A stretch of DNA of 64,000 nt from Nitrospirota bacterium (lineage in GTDB: Bacteria; Nitrospirota; Thermodesulfovibrionia; UBA6902), in assembly GCA_016234115.1 (NCBI GenBank), contig JACRHD010000035.1, positions 1 through 64,000 on the forward strand. The letters are read 5' to 3'. A program made the position numbers and the translations under genes. Below, piece by piece: positions 25,316 through 34,183 of this stretch; the first letter of the stretch is position 1, and each line of letters starts with the position of its first letter. The notes under the pieces are model-generated. The model made no database searches, was not told the origin of the DNA, and worked only from the letters and a program-made list of their open reading frames with translations.

Positions 25316-25438
25316 AACTTAAGAATGGGTAATTATACTCATGGGACCGGCGAAAATTATTTCCCATCAAAATCGATACAATCTATGAATAATGGGTACT
25401 CATGCGAATAGACACCGGGGGGCTCTGTGTGATAAGAG

Positions 25439-25843
25439 ATGACTATGGACAATTTGTACCGCATCGTGCTGGCTGACAATCATTGGTTGTTCCGGCGCGT
25501 TGTAAAATATTTCATCGACAAAATGCCGGGTATCAAGGTGGTCGGCGAGGCCGGTGACGGCGTTGAAATGCTGAATCTCGTAAATGACATGGACCCGGAC
25601 ATGGCCATCCTCGACATAACCATGCCGCACCTTAACGGCCTCGAAACAGCGCGCGCAATCGAGGACAAGCACCCCGATGTGAAAGTATTGATGCTGACCC
25701 ATCATAATGATAATGCCTATCTTCAGCGCGCTATCTCCGCCGGCGCCAAGGGATACGTGCTCAAACAAAACGCGGACAGGGACCTCTTCCCCGCCATATC
25801 GACGATCAGACAGGGCCGCGTCTGGTACCCGCAATCCTTTTGA
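25439..25843 (+). CDS. Receiver-only response regulator
   Basis: A 134-aa protein equal to the receiver half of a NarL-type regulator (YRIVLADNHWLFRR, phospho-acceptor in MAILDITMP, LKQNADRDLFPAI). It is clearly homologous to the receiver of the regulator at 24602 but stops where the linker to the HTH would begin. It may be a phosphate sink or modulator for the neighbouring kinase, or a truncated duplicate. ATG at 25439 or 25445 could be used; neither has a strong ribosome binding site. Word-built palindromes lie on both sides. Confidence 0.85.
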   Translation: MTMDNLYRIVLADNHWLFRRVVKYFIDKMPGIKVVGEAGDGVEMLNLVNDMDPDMAILDITMPHLNGLETARAIEDKHPDVKVLMLTHHNDNAYLQRAISAGAKGYVLKQNADRDLFPAISTIRQGRVWYPQSF

Positions 25844-25848
25844 AAAAA

Positions 25849-25929
25849 GCTTTCAGCGATCAGCAGTCGGCAATCAGCTAAGCCAGTCTGTTTCTTTGAG
25901 CTGACCGCTGAAAGCTGATAGCTGAAAGC
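25849..25929. repeat. Heptamer-built palindrome (GCTATCA family, copy 2)
   Basis: 7-nt words GCTTTCA, GCGATCA, GCAGTCG, GCAATCA on the left and AGCTGA-containing words on the right (GAGCTGA, CCGCTGA, AAGCTGA, TAGCTGA). Confidence 0.8.
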
Positions 25930-25957
25930 CGGGTTATCGCCCCTGCAATGCGTACAT

Positions 25958-25979
25958 TTACCCATATAAAAATGGGTAA
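25958..25979. promoter_or_regulatory. Operator-like inverted repeat upstream of the oxidase locus
   Basis: TTACCCAT-N6-ATGGGTAA is a perfect 8-bp inverted repeat 131 bp before the first oxidase gene. The half-site TACCCAT fits the NarL heptamer consensus TACYYMT. Single half-sites ATGGGTA occur at 25324 and 25392, upstream of the receiver-only gene. Confidence 0.5.
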
Positions 25980-26029
25980 TTATCTGAATTGTCCCCCTGC
26001 CTCTTTGGTGATTGAATGGTTTCAGGAAT

Positions 26030-26092
26030 AGTAACAAGTGACAAGTGACGGGAACCGCTTACAAGTCACTCGTTACTCGTAACTTGTTACTT
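26030..26092. repeat. Heptamer-built palindrome (AGTAACA/AGTGACA family)
   Basis: Left arm words AGTAACA, AGTGACA, AGTGACG. Right arm words ACAAGTC, ACTCGTT and ACTTGTT on complementary steps. It lies just before the ribosome binding site of the first oxidase gene. The same words encode part of a signal peptide at 46357-46384. Confidence 0.8.
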
Positions 26093-26110
26093 AATTAATA
26101 GGAGGAGGAT

Positions 26111-27667
26111 ATGAAAAACATCAACAGACGAGACTTTCTTAAGTATTCAGGCGGAGGGCTTGCCGCCATTGTGATAGGCAGCCAGATGCCGGGACTTTCA
26201 AATCAGGCCCACGCTGCCGTCTCGGCGCTGGACATCACCATCACGGACACCATCAAGGAGATGGTGACCCACAACGCGATAAACACCGCGGAATGTTATT
26301 ACTGGGTTTTCAAGGAGGCGAGGCTCCCCGCGGATTGTCCGGGACCTATCATTTACGCCCACACCGGGGACACCGTCAATATCACGGTGCACAATACCCT
26401 GGATGAACCCCATGCGTTTTACATACCCGGGATGTTTGACAGCGGGCCGATTCAACCGGGTGACACCTTCATCGGAGCGTTTACGGCTACTAAAGGGGGA
26501 ACTCATTTGTACTACGACAACCTGAATGAACCGGTCAACCGGGTAATGGGGCTTCACGGCTGCCTCATAGTCCAGCCGCTGGTTCCTGTGGCAGGGCACA
26601 AGTTAACGCCCTATGACAATCCGACTGCTCAGGTGCAGTTGCTCTTTGACGAATTCGGCTCTGCCGCCCACTGGCCCGGCCTTGGGTGGGCAGATGAGAA
26701 TCCGGCCACGCTGACCACGGGCTCCAGGCAGGGCGTCTGGCTTCTGAGCCAGTCCAGCCCCAACCTTTTCGCTGAAGTAGGCGACTACCCGCCCGGCCAG
26801 GACTTTCCGGCTGAGGAATTCGTGCAGAGGTTCAGACGTGACGCGTTCAGCCACAACAGTCATGACCTGTCTATCGCCAGCGACATCCCCCAATACTTCA
26901 CCATGGGCGGACAGTCCGGGCACTTCTGTCACAATAATCCAGTTTCAGTCCCCATGGCGCGGGTGGGCGAGCCTTACTTGCTCCGTGTACTGAACGCCGG
27001 GCTGATGGCCCATTCCATGCATATACACTGCAACCACTTTTATATCCTGTCGGTGGACGGAGTGGTCCAGGGCGCACCAGTCGGCAATATCCCAAGCGGA
27101 GCGACCCTGCTGCGGCCCGGCCTTATATGGGTCGATACCTTCACGGCGAACCCATGGGGCGTCTCGTCTCACAAGTATGACCTTATTCTGCCCTTCATGC
27201 GGCCCCCGGATGTCCCCAATGTCAGGGGCATCGGACGAGGTGGATGCCCGGATGCCGGGAGCGCCACTATCGCAGGCGGAACTACATGGCCGCCGTATGA
27301 AGAATTTGACAGGGCCATGGGTAAGACTATCCTTGTGAGGCAGTCGCCGCTTTGCTATCCGGCCCACGACCATTCGGAGCCTTCACAGACTTCACAGGGA
27401 GGCAACTACAACTGCGGTGTGATAGGAGGACAATATATCATAGGCGACCTGAACGTTGCGCTGCCGACCTATCCCAACCCCTTCTTGGGAGGGAACCTTC
27501 CCCCTCAGACCTTCCCTATGGACGAAGACTTCGCGATGATGATATTCCGAGAGGACGGGACGATTACTTACGGGTGTAACGAGGCGGAGGTCAACGGCAT
27601 CCAGCAGGACTGCAGGGACTCGGGACTGCGTTCCCAGGACGACAGGCCCGACTTTCCACCGGTATAA
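26111..27667 (+). CDS. Multicopper oxidase subunit A1 (Tat-exported)
   Basis: A 518-aa cupredoxin-fold protein with a twin-arginine signal (NRRDFLKYSGGG, cleavage after AHA near residue 35). Copper-ligand-like motifs are HSMHIHCNHF at 301-310 (the HxxHxH of the last MCO domain) and CYPAHDHSEP at 415-424. The first-domain HxHG pair expected in a full laccase is absent; the corresponding region reads HAFYIPGMFDSG and LYYDNLNEPVNRVMGLHG. The missing motifs are in the next gene, 37 bp downstream. It likely oxidises a metal or organic substrate outside the inner membrane. The start follows GGAGGAGG. It is the first gene of the A-B-A-B array. Confidence 0.85.
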   Translation: MKNINRRDFLKYSGGGLAAIVIGSQMPGLSNQAHAAVSALDITITDTIKEMVTHNAINTAECYYWVFKEARLPADCPGPIIYAHTGDTVNITVHNTLDEPHAFYIPGMFDSGPIQPGDTFIGAFTATKGGTHLYYDNLNEPVNRVMGLHGCLIVQPLVPVAGHKLTPYDNPTAQVQLLFDEFGSAAHWPGLGWADENPATLTTGSRQGVWLLSQSSPNLFAEVGDYPPGQDFPAEEFVQRFRRDAFSHNSHDLSIASDIPQYFTMGGQSGHFCHNNPVSVPMARVGEPYLLRVLNAGLMAHSMHIHCNHFYILSVDGVVQGAPVGNIPSGATLLRPGLIWVDTFTANPWGVSSHKYDLILPFMRPPDVPNVRGIGRGGCPDAGSATIAGGTTWPPYEEFDRAMGKTILVRQSPLCYPAHDHSEPSQTSQGGNYNCGVIGGQYIIGDLNVALPTYPNPFLGGNLPPQTFPMDEDFAMMIFREDGTITYGCNEAEVNGIQQDCRDSGLRSQDDRPDFPPV

Positions 27668-27704
27668 CCTTATGATTACAAAAATATAAAAAAGGAGAAA
27701 GATT

Positions 27705-29951
27705 ATGTCATTCACAAATCCAGCAAACAGGACCTTGAGAAGGAGTGTTGCGGGCATGGAGGGTATGCACAGCAAGATGTTCGACCCCCCGACCGAGAGC
27801 CCGACAACACCTGAAGAGATGATACCGACCAACCCGGTGCCTGAGGTCATGGCAGCGGCAGGTCTTTTAGGCGTAAACCCTCCCACCGTCCCGAATACGG
27901 TGCAGCGACAGCTCATGCACGGGATGAAGCTGCCCACGTGGGACGGTCAGGATATGGAATTCTTTGTCTTCCGGGACACAGACGGCATCGATAACGGATT
28001 AGACGCCATAAATCCGGGGCAGCCTCAATTTAACCCCAAGCAGGGCAGTTTCCCCGCGCCCATCATCCGTGTGCCGCGCGGGTGCATCTATCATTGCGAA
28101 ACAGAGGGCAGCGGACCACCGCCGCATACCATACACTGGCACGGGCAGGAGCCGACGCCCATGAACGACGGTGTCGGTCACTGCTCCATGGAGCTGGGCC
28201 ACTATACTTATCAATGGCAGCCCAACTTTATAGGCAGCTATTTTTACCACTGCCACAGGAACACGATGCAGCACTTCGAGTTCGGATTGTACGGCTTTAC
28301 CATCATCGACCCGCCGGACGCTTTTTTCGCATCCATCGACTCAGTCAATCCTGATGGCTCCGTCAACCTCAATGATATTCCTATCGGCGCGGGACGGGAT
28401 GGTAAGCGCAGGGCACAGGCCAACCTTGCGGCGTTTCCACAGTTCGGACAGGACAACTTTAACCCTATTGATTCGCCGGACCCTGAGGCTGATAATTCCA
28501 ATCTCCCTGACTCGCTGAAGTTCGCCACGGACCCGCATGCCTATACCGTGCCTTATGACGTTGAAGCCCTCTGGGTCCCCGATGACCGCGACATCACTTG
28601 GTCGAACCTTGCATCAAATGCAAGGGCCACCTTCCCTGCGGAAGGAAGCCTCCCAGGGGTAAACGACAATTTCTACGGCAACGCAGGCGGCAGCGCCGGA
28701 CCCAATGATTTCTTCGCCTTCAACGACTTCCGCTCCACACACTTTTGCATCACCGGCGTTCCTGTGCCGGATGATTCAGGCGTGCTGCGGATACCGGGGG
28801 CAGGTCAATTACCCTCCGGGCTTCTTGTGCCGCCGGAGATGATGAGCGGCGTTTCAGGAGTTCAGGTCTCTATCAATGCCCAGGTAAATCAGAATATCCT
28901 GCTCAGGATACTGTGCGCGGCTTACAATAACATCAGGGTGACCTTCCCCGTGGATATAGTAATCATCGCGTGGGACGGACGGGCGCTCGGGGTGCCGCCT
29001 TACGGCAATTACAATGCGCCGGTCCTCGTGCCCGCAGGCACGCCCATCGAGTGGAGCGTTGCAAGACGCTTTGATTGCATGATCAGATCGGAGACGCCGG
29101 TAAACAGCTTTGCCTCGGTGGAGTTCATAGACACACTCAGGCGCGACGTGAGGTTTACCGCCCGCATCCCTGTCAACATCTTCGTGCCTTCGACGATCTC
29201 AGGGAAAGTGACCAAACAGTCGGGCGCTCCGATGGCCGGAGTAACCATGACCCTGACCGGTCCTGTAAACGTAACGGTGACAACGGGGGCCGACGGCAAT
29301 TACAGCATGTCCGGGCTGCCTGCAGGGCATTACGTAGTCACTCCTTCCCTTGCCGGTTTTGTGTTCGCGCCGGCAAACATAAATGTCACACTTAACAGTG
29401 TTGACGTGATCGGGGCGGACTTTGTCGCAACACAGGTCGCTTTCGCTGTCTCGGGCGGGGTGACCAACAGGACAGGAGGGCCGGCTGCGGGAGTCACAAT
29501 CAACGCCATCGGTCCCGTTAACGCGACAACCGTGACGGACGCCTCGGGTAATTACAGCCTGGCCGGTCTGCCCAACGGACTCTATGAGATCATTCCTTCT
29601 TTAGCGGGTTTCAGGTTCACTCCGTTGAGCAGGGATGTGACCATAAATAACGCCGATGTGACCGGACAGAATTTCCTGGAGACACAGGTCGCCTTTGCGA
29701 TATCCGGCAGAGTGACCGACCGCTCAGGCAATGCGCTTCCGGGGGTCACCATGACCCTGATCGGCCCTGTAAGCAAGAAGGTGTCGACCGACGCCTCGGG
29801 CAATTACAGTATACCCGGTCTGACCAACGGACTCTATGAGGTCATCCCTTCTTTGGCCGGCTTCAGGTTCTCCCCGCTCAGCAGGGACGTGACCATAAAC
29901 AATGCCGACGCGACGGGAAGGAATTTCCGGGGGGCGAGCAGAACGAGATAA
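27705..29951 (+). CDS. Multicopper oxidase subunit B1 with C-terminal carboxypeptidase-regulatory-like repeats
   Basis: A 748-aa protein starting MSFTNPANRT with no signal peptide; AAAAAAGGAGAAAG before the ATG fixes the start. It has the first-domain MCO motifs HTIHWHG (141-147) and YHCHRNTMQHFEFGLYG (181-197). After the cupredoxin region, from about residue 497, come three CarboxypepD_reg-like beta-sandwich repeats of about 80 residues (ISGKVT...GLPAGHY type), ending in NFRGASRTR. With no signal of its own, it would need to be carried across the membrane with Tat-exported subunit A1. The C-terminal domain is of a kind found on surface proteins. Function as a split oxidase with A1 is inferred. 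Confidence 0.85.
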   Translation: MSFTNPANRTLRRSVAGMEGMHSKMFDPPTESPTTPEEMIPTNPVPEVMAAAGLLGVNPPTVPNTVQRQLMHGMKLPTWDGQDMEFFVFRDTDGIDNGLDAINPGQPQFNPKQGSFPAPIIRVPRGCIYHCETEGSGPPPHTIHWHGQEPTPMNDGVGHCSMELGHYTYQWQPNFIGSYFYHCHRNTMQHFEFGLYGFTIIDPPDAFFASIDSVNPDGSVNLNDIPIGAGRDGKRRAQANLAAFPQFGQDNFNPIDSPDPEADNSNLPDSLKFATDPHAYTVPYDVEALWVPDDRDITWSNLASNARATFPAEGSLPGVNDNFYGNAGGSAGPNDFFAFNDFRSTHFCITGVPVPDDSGVLRIPGAGQLPSGLLVPPEMMSGVSGVQVSINAQVNQNILLRILCAAYNNIRVTFPVDIVIIAWDGRALGVPPYGNYNAPVLVPAGTPIEWSVARRFDCMIRSETPVNSFASVEFIDTLRRDVRFTARIPVNIFVPSTISGKVTKQSGAPMAGVTMTLTGPVNVTVTTGADGNYSMSGLPAGHYVVTPSLAGFVFAPANINVTLNSVDVIGADFVATQVAFAVSGGVTNRTGGPAAGVTINAIGPVNATTVTDASGNYSLAGLPNGLYEIIPSLAGFRFTPLSRDVTINNADVTGQNFLETQVAFAISGRVTDRSGNALPGVTMTLIGPVSKKVSTDASGNYSIPGLTNGLYEVIPSLAGFRFSPLSRDVTINNADATGRNFRGASRTR

Positions 29952-30009
29952 GACGGCTCGGGGGAAGGGTCCGGAAAATAATTTCAACTCCTGATACCCT
30001 CCCTCTGAC

Positions 30010-30037
30010 TTGACATCCGAATCAAAAGTGCTATCCT
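30010..30037 (+). promoter_or_regulatory. Promoter of the second oxidase unit (TTGACAT-N12-TGNTA type)
   Basis: TTGACA, 16-bp spacer and TATCCT with an extended -10 TGC, about 68 bp before the ATG of A2. The layout TTGACAT-N12-TGNTANNCT is shared with the promoters at 40542 and 42821. Confidence 0.65.
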
Positions 30038-30105
30038 GATTTCTAAGTAGTATTACTTTTTTCTTATCGTGCTAACTCTGTGGATTAGAAATCGGGGAGG
30101 AGACT

Positions 30106-31548
30106 ATGAACAATGAAATTAACAGAAGAGATTTTCTGAAGTACGGCATCGGCGGGGTAGCGACCATTGTAGTCGGGAGCAAAATTCCGGGGTTCCTGAC
30201 AAGTGAGGCCCATGCCGCGGTCCAAACATTAAATGTCACGATAACCGATGCGATGAAGGGCATGGTGACTGATAACGCCATAAATCCGGCAAAGTGCTAC
30301 TTCTGGGTTTACAAGATGACCGCGGACGGAATAGATATCCCCGCCGATTGTCCGGGCCCCAACATCATTGCCACGCTTGGCGACACCGTTTCACTCAGCA
30401 TAACCAATGGCCTGGACGAGCCCCACGCCTTTCACGTGCCGGGCATGTTCGACAGCGGGCCCATCAATCCGGGGCAAACAGTTACAAGGAGCTTTACGGC
30501 AAACTTGTCGGGCGCCCATCTGTATTACGACAACCTGAACAGCCCGGTGAACAGGGTCATGGGTCTGCACGGCGCGTTGATCGTCATGCCGAAGTCGCCG
30601 AAGTCCGGGCATAAATTCACGCCGTACGACAACCCGACTCCACACGTACAGGCAATCTATGACGCCTTCGGCTCTACAGCGCACTGGCCGGGCCTTGCCT
30701 GGGAGGAGGGCGATCCGTTGACGAACACACCGCCGTTCCGCCAGTATGTATGGCTGACGCATCAGGCCAGCCCGAACCTGTTTGAGGAAGTGGGGGGCCT
30801 GCCGGCAGGAGTTATCTACGACCCGCAGCAGTTCATGAACGCCTTCCTGCGGGACCCGTTCAGCCCCGACCCCAACACCAACCGGATACCGCAGTTCTTC
30901 ACTATCAACGGGCAATGCGGCCACTTCTGCCACAACAATTGTTACATTACTCCCTCGGGCCGTGTAGGCGAACCGGTGGTAGTGCACATCCTGAATGCAG
31001 GGCTGTGGACGCATTCCATGCATCTTCATGCCAACCACATGTACGTCACCAGCGTCAACGACGTGGTGCAGACAAACCCGATATGGGTGGACGTATTCAC
31101 CGTGCATCCCATGGACAAGGTCGATTACACGATCCCGTTCATGAGACCGCCGGACCTTCCCAACGTAAGAGGCATAGGCAGGCCGGACACGCCCCTCACC
31201 AGCCTCAACGGCAGACCTGTGTGGCCGCCTACCGAGGAGTTTGACGTATTCATGCCCGCGCCGGGACAGGACCTCGGCAGAGACCTTAATGGAAATATTA
31301 TCGATCTCACGCAGCGGCAGTCGCCGTTATGCTATCCCATGCATGACCATTCGGAGCCGAGCCAGACTGCGCAGGGCGGCAATTACAACTGCGGACTGAT
31401 ATCCGGGATTTATTTTGTCGGCGACCGGAACACAGCGGGGTGGATGGACTTCCCGATGGAAGAGGACTTCAGGATGATGTACGGCACCGGCATCGACCGA
31501 GGTTGCCAACACACGGATTGGTCGGCGCGGCCGTCGAGGCATGAGTGA
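30106..31548 (+). CDS. Multicopper oxidase subunit A2 (Tat-exported)
   Basis: A 480-aa paralogue of A1. Twin-arginine signal NRRDFLKYGIGG with cleavage after AHA (about residue 37), HAFHVPGMFDSG, LYYDNLNSPVNRVMGLHG, the HxxHxH motif HSMHLHANHM and CYPMHDHSEPSQTAQGG. It is shorter than A1 mainly by lacking a segment after the HxxHxH motif. The start is preceded by GGGGAGGAG. It heads the second A-B unit and has its own promoter. Same inferred role as A1. Confidence 0.85.
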   Translation: MNNEINRRDFLKYGIGGVATIVVGSKIPGFLTSEAHAAVQTLNVTITDAMKGMVTDNAINPAKCYFWVYKMTADGIDIPADCPGPNIIATLGDTVSLSITNGLDEPHAFHVPGMFDSGPINPGQTVTRSFTANLSGAHLYYDNLNSPVNRVMGLHGALIVMPKSPKSGHKFTPYDNPTPHVQAIYDAFGSTAHWPGLAWEEGDPLTNTPPFRQYVWLTHQASPNLFEEVGGLPAGVIYDPQQFMNAFLRDPFSPDPNTNRIPQFFTINGQCGHFCHNNCYITPSGRVGEPVVVHILNAGLWTHSMHLHANHMYVTSVNDVVQTNPIWVDVFTVHPMDKVDYTIPFMRPPDLPNVRGIGRPDTPLTSLNGRPVWPPTEEFDVFMPAPGQDLGRDLNGNIIDLTQRQSPLCYPMHDHSEPSQTAQGGNYNCGLISGIYFVGDRNTAGWMDFPMEEDFRMMYGTGIDRGCQHTDWSARPSRHE

Positions 31549-31616
31549 AAAAAGAGGGCATAGGTCCTATACGACTTATATGACTTATATTATTTTCTAA
31601 GAAAGGAGAAACCAAG

Positions 31617-34076
31617 ATGTCATTCGCAAATCCAGCATACATAGTTCCCCGCCAGGATGTTGTCGGGATGGAAGGGATGCACAGCAAGATGTTCGACCCG
31701 CCGACGGAGAGCCCGGCTACGCCGGACCCATTGACGCCGACCAACCCGGTCCCGGAGGTAATGGCCGCGGCAGGTCATCAGGACTTCCCGAGCACGCCTC
31801 ATACGGTCCAGCGCGACCTCTTGCACGGCATGACCATGCTCACATGGGACGGGCAGAAGAACATGACGTTCTTTACCTTCAGGGACAAGGACAATCCGGC
31901 CACAGGCGATGGGAATTACCCGGCAGCCACTATACGCGTACCGAGAGGGGTAATTTTCCACGGCGAGACCAGCGCGCAGGGGCCCCCGCCGCACACTATC
32001 CACTGGCACGGCATCGAGCCGACCCCCATGAACGACGGTGTGGGGCACTGCTCCATGGAGTTAGGCCACTATACATATCAGTGGCAGCCTAATTTTATAG
32101 GGACATATTTCTGCCACTGCCACAGAAACACCATGCAGCATTTTGAATTCGGGCTGTTCGGACTGCTCCTCATTGAGCCGCCCGACGCCTACTTCTCATC
32201 CATAGGGTCTACGAACCCGGACGGGTCCGTCAATCTCAACAACATCCCTATCGGCCATTGCAGGGACGGCAAACGCAGGACAGCAGCCGGCCTTGCCGGC
32301 TTCCCGCAGTTCCCGGGATTTAATGCGAACCCGTTGGATACTCCTGATCCGCTTGGACAATATACGACTGATCCGCATGCCCATACTGTTCCTTATGACG
32401 TGGAAGCGTTATGGGTGCTTGACGACCGCGACTCCGTATGGAGCGACATGGCGCCTAATGCGAAGGCCACTTTCCCGAAACACGCTCATATCGATTTTGC
32501 GGACCCGCTGAACAGTTCCGAGACACCCGGCGTCGACGATAAATTTCATGAGAACCCCGGCGTCAACGGTTTCTTCGCCTTCAACGACTTCAACGCCGAT
32601 TACTGGTACATCACGGGCGTTCCGGTCCCCGGGCATAAGGGAGAAACCGCCGCCATTCCGGCCGGAATAGTCATTCCCCCTGAATTAAACAGCGGGGTAA
32701 CAGGGACGCAAATATCGATTGAAGCCAAAGTAGGGCAGACTATTCTCATCAGGTGCCTCGACGCCGCCTACAATTGCACGACGATTACATTCCCCGTGGA
32801 CGTCGTGATCATCGCGTGGGACGGGCGCGCGTTAGGCGTGCCGCCTTACGGGTATAACGAGGCGTACATGGTCCCGGCGAATACTCCCATTCACACGAGC
32901 ACCGCGCGGCGCTTTGACGCCCTCATCAGGACGACCCAGCCCATGAGCTCTTTCGCCACCGTGGAATTCATCAATACGCGCGGGCAGGTCCCGGGCTTCC
33001 CGGAGGATGTCCTCATGACCGCAAAAATCCCGATCAACGTCGCCGGGGGGTTCGCGATATCAGGCACAGTGAAAGAGCAGTCCGGCCTGGCAATCCCGGG
33101 AGCGATAATGAGCGTAACAGGGCCTGTGAACCAGACCTCGGTTGCGGACTCCTCGGGTAATTACAATATAAGCGGACTGGTTGACGGCAACTATACAGTG
33201 ACGCCTTCCCTGGCCGGTTATACCTTCACGCCCCCAAGCTGCGGCATAACAATAACTAACGCTGATGCTGCCGGGTGCGACTTTATCGGAACGCAGGCTG
33301 CCGCGACTTTTGCGATATCGGGAAGAATAACCGACCAGACAGGCGCGGCCCTCGCGGACGCTGTTATTACTCTGAGCGGACCGGTAAATGGGACCGCCGT
33401 CTCTGACGCAGCCGGTAATTACATCCTGAGCGGATTGACCGACGGCGTCTATACGGCAACGCCGTCCCTTACCGGCTATACGTTTGCGCCGACGGCAGGG
33501 AACGTGACCGTCAGCGGCGCCGATGTGACCGGACAAAACTTTTCGGGGACCCTTACACCCGTAGTTTTCACTATATCAGGCAGGGCGGTTGAGCGGACAG
33601 GCGATCCGTCCATAGGGACCACCCTTACCCTGATCGGGCCTGTAAACAGGACAACGAGCGTCGATACCACGGGTTTCTACAGCTTTGCCGGTCTGCCAAA
33701 CGGCAATTATGAGATCATACCTTCGCTTGCCGGTTGCAGGTTCTCTCCGCTGAGCAGGGATGTGACCATCAATAACAGAGACGTGTCCGGCCAGGACTTC
33801 GTGTGCACGAGGACCTCTTTCGCGATATCGGGCACAGTGACCGACAGGCTCGGCGCGCCCCTTTCCGGAGTCACGATCTCCGTATACGGGACCGCGACAA
33901 AGACAGCGGTGACGGACGCCGCAGGGTTTTACAGTGTCGCAGGGCTTTCACCGGGGGATTACGAGGTCATGCCTTCCCGCAGCGGCTACAGGTTTAGTCC
34001 GTTATCCAGGGACGTGTCCGTAAGGAATGCTGATATTACAGGCAGAAATTTCAGAGGCGTCAGCAGGACGAGATAA
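31617..34076 (+). CDS. Multicopper oxidase subunit B2 with four C-terminal repeats
   Basis: An 819-aa paralogue of B1, again without a signal peptide (MSFANPAYIV, strong AAAGGAGA before the ATG). Motifs HTIHWHGIEPTPMNDGVGHC and FCHCHRNTMQHFEFGLFG are retained. From about residue 479 it carries four CarboxypepD_reg-like repeats, one more than B1, and ends NFRGVSRTR. The shared GMEGMHSKMFDPPTESP segment near the N-terminus is nearly identical in B1 and B2. It probably pairs with A2. The repeat number difference indicates expansion by recombination. Confidence 0.85.
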   Translation: MSFANPAYIVPRQDVVGMEGMHSKMFDPPTESPATPDPLTPTNPVPEVMAAAGHQDFPSTPHTVQRDLLHGMTMLTWDGQKNMTFFTFRDKDNPATGDGNYPAATIRVPRGVIFHGETSAQGPPPHTIHWHGIEPTPMNDGVGHCSMELGHYTYQWQPNFIGTYFCHCHRNTMQHFEFGLFGLLLIEPPDAYFSSIGSTNPDGSVNLNNIPIGHCRDGKRRTAAGLAGFPQFPGFNANPLDTPDPLGQYTTDPHAHTVPYDVEALWVLDDRDSVWSDMAPNAKATFPKHAHIDFADPLNSSETPGVDDKFHENPGVNGFFAFNDFNADYWYITGVPVPGHKGETAAIPAGIVIPPELNSGVTGTQISIEAKVGQTILIRCLDAAYNCTTITFPVDVVIIAWDGRALGVPPYGYNEAYMVPANTPIHTSTARRFDALIRTTQPMSSFATVEFINTRGQVPGFPEDVLMTAKIPINVAGGFAISGTVKEQSGLAIPGAIMSVTGPVNQTSVADSSGNYNISGLVDGNYTVTPSLAGYTFTPPSCGITITNADAAGCDFIGTQAAATFAISGRITDQTGAALADAVITLSGPVNGTAVSDAAGNYILSGLTDGVYTATPSLTGYTFAPTAGNVTVSGADVTGQNFSGTLTPVVFTISGRAVERTGDPSIGTTLTLIGPVNRTTSVDTTGFYSFAGLPNGNYEIIPSLAGCRFSPLSRDVTINNRDVSGQDFVCTRTSFAISGTVTDRLGAPLSGVTISVYGTATKTAVTDAAGFYSVAGLSPGDYEVMPSRSGYRFSPLSRDVSVRNADITGRNFRGVSRTR

Positions 34077-34080
34077 AAAT

Positions 34081-34163
34081 ACGGGGACCAGGGGGAAGGG
34101 GCCAGGGGGAAAATTGAATGTGCCCCCTTCCCTGACCACTGACCCCTGACCCTTGACCCTTGA
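34081..34163. repeat. Heptamer-built palindrome (CCAGGGG/ACCCTTG family)
   Basis: Left arm words CCAGGGG, GAAGGGG, CCAGGGG. Right arm words TTCCCTG, ACCACTG, ACCCCTG, ACCCTTG, ACCCTTG. Between B2 and the peroxidase-like gene. Confidence 0.8.
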
Positions 34164-34183
34164 TGCTCAAAAAGGAGATTACC

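Noticed and set aside
34160-34183. Earlier ATG for the peroxidase-like protein
   Set aside because: It lies in the repeat arm, and the Shine-Dalgarno sequence for the ATG at 34184 is itself inside this segment.
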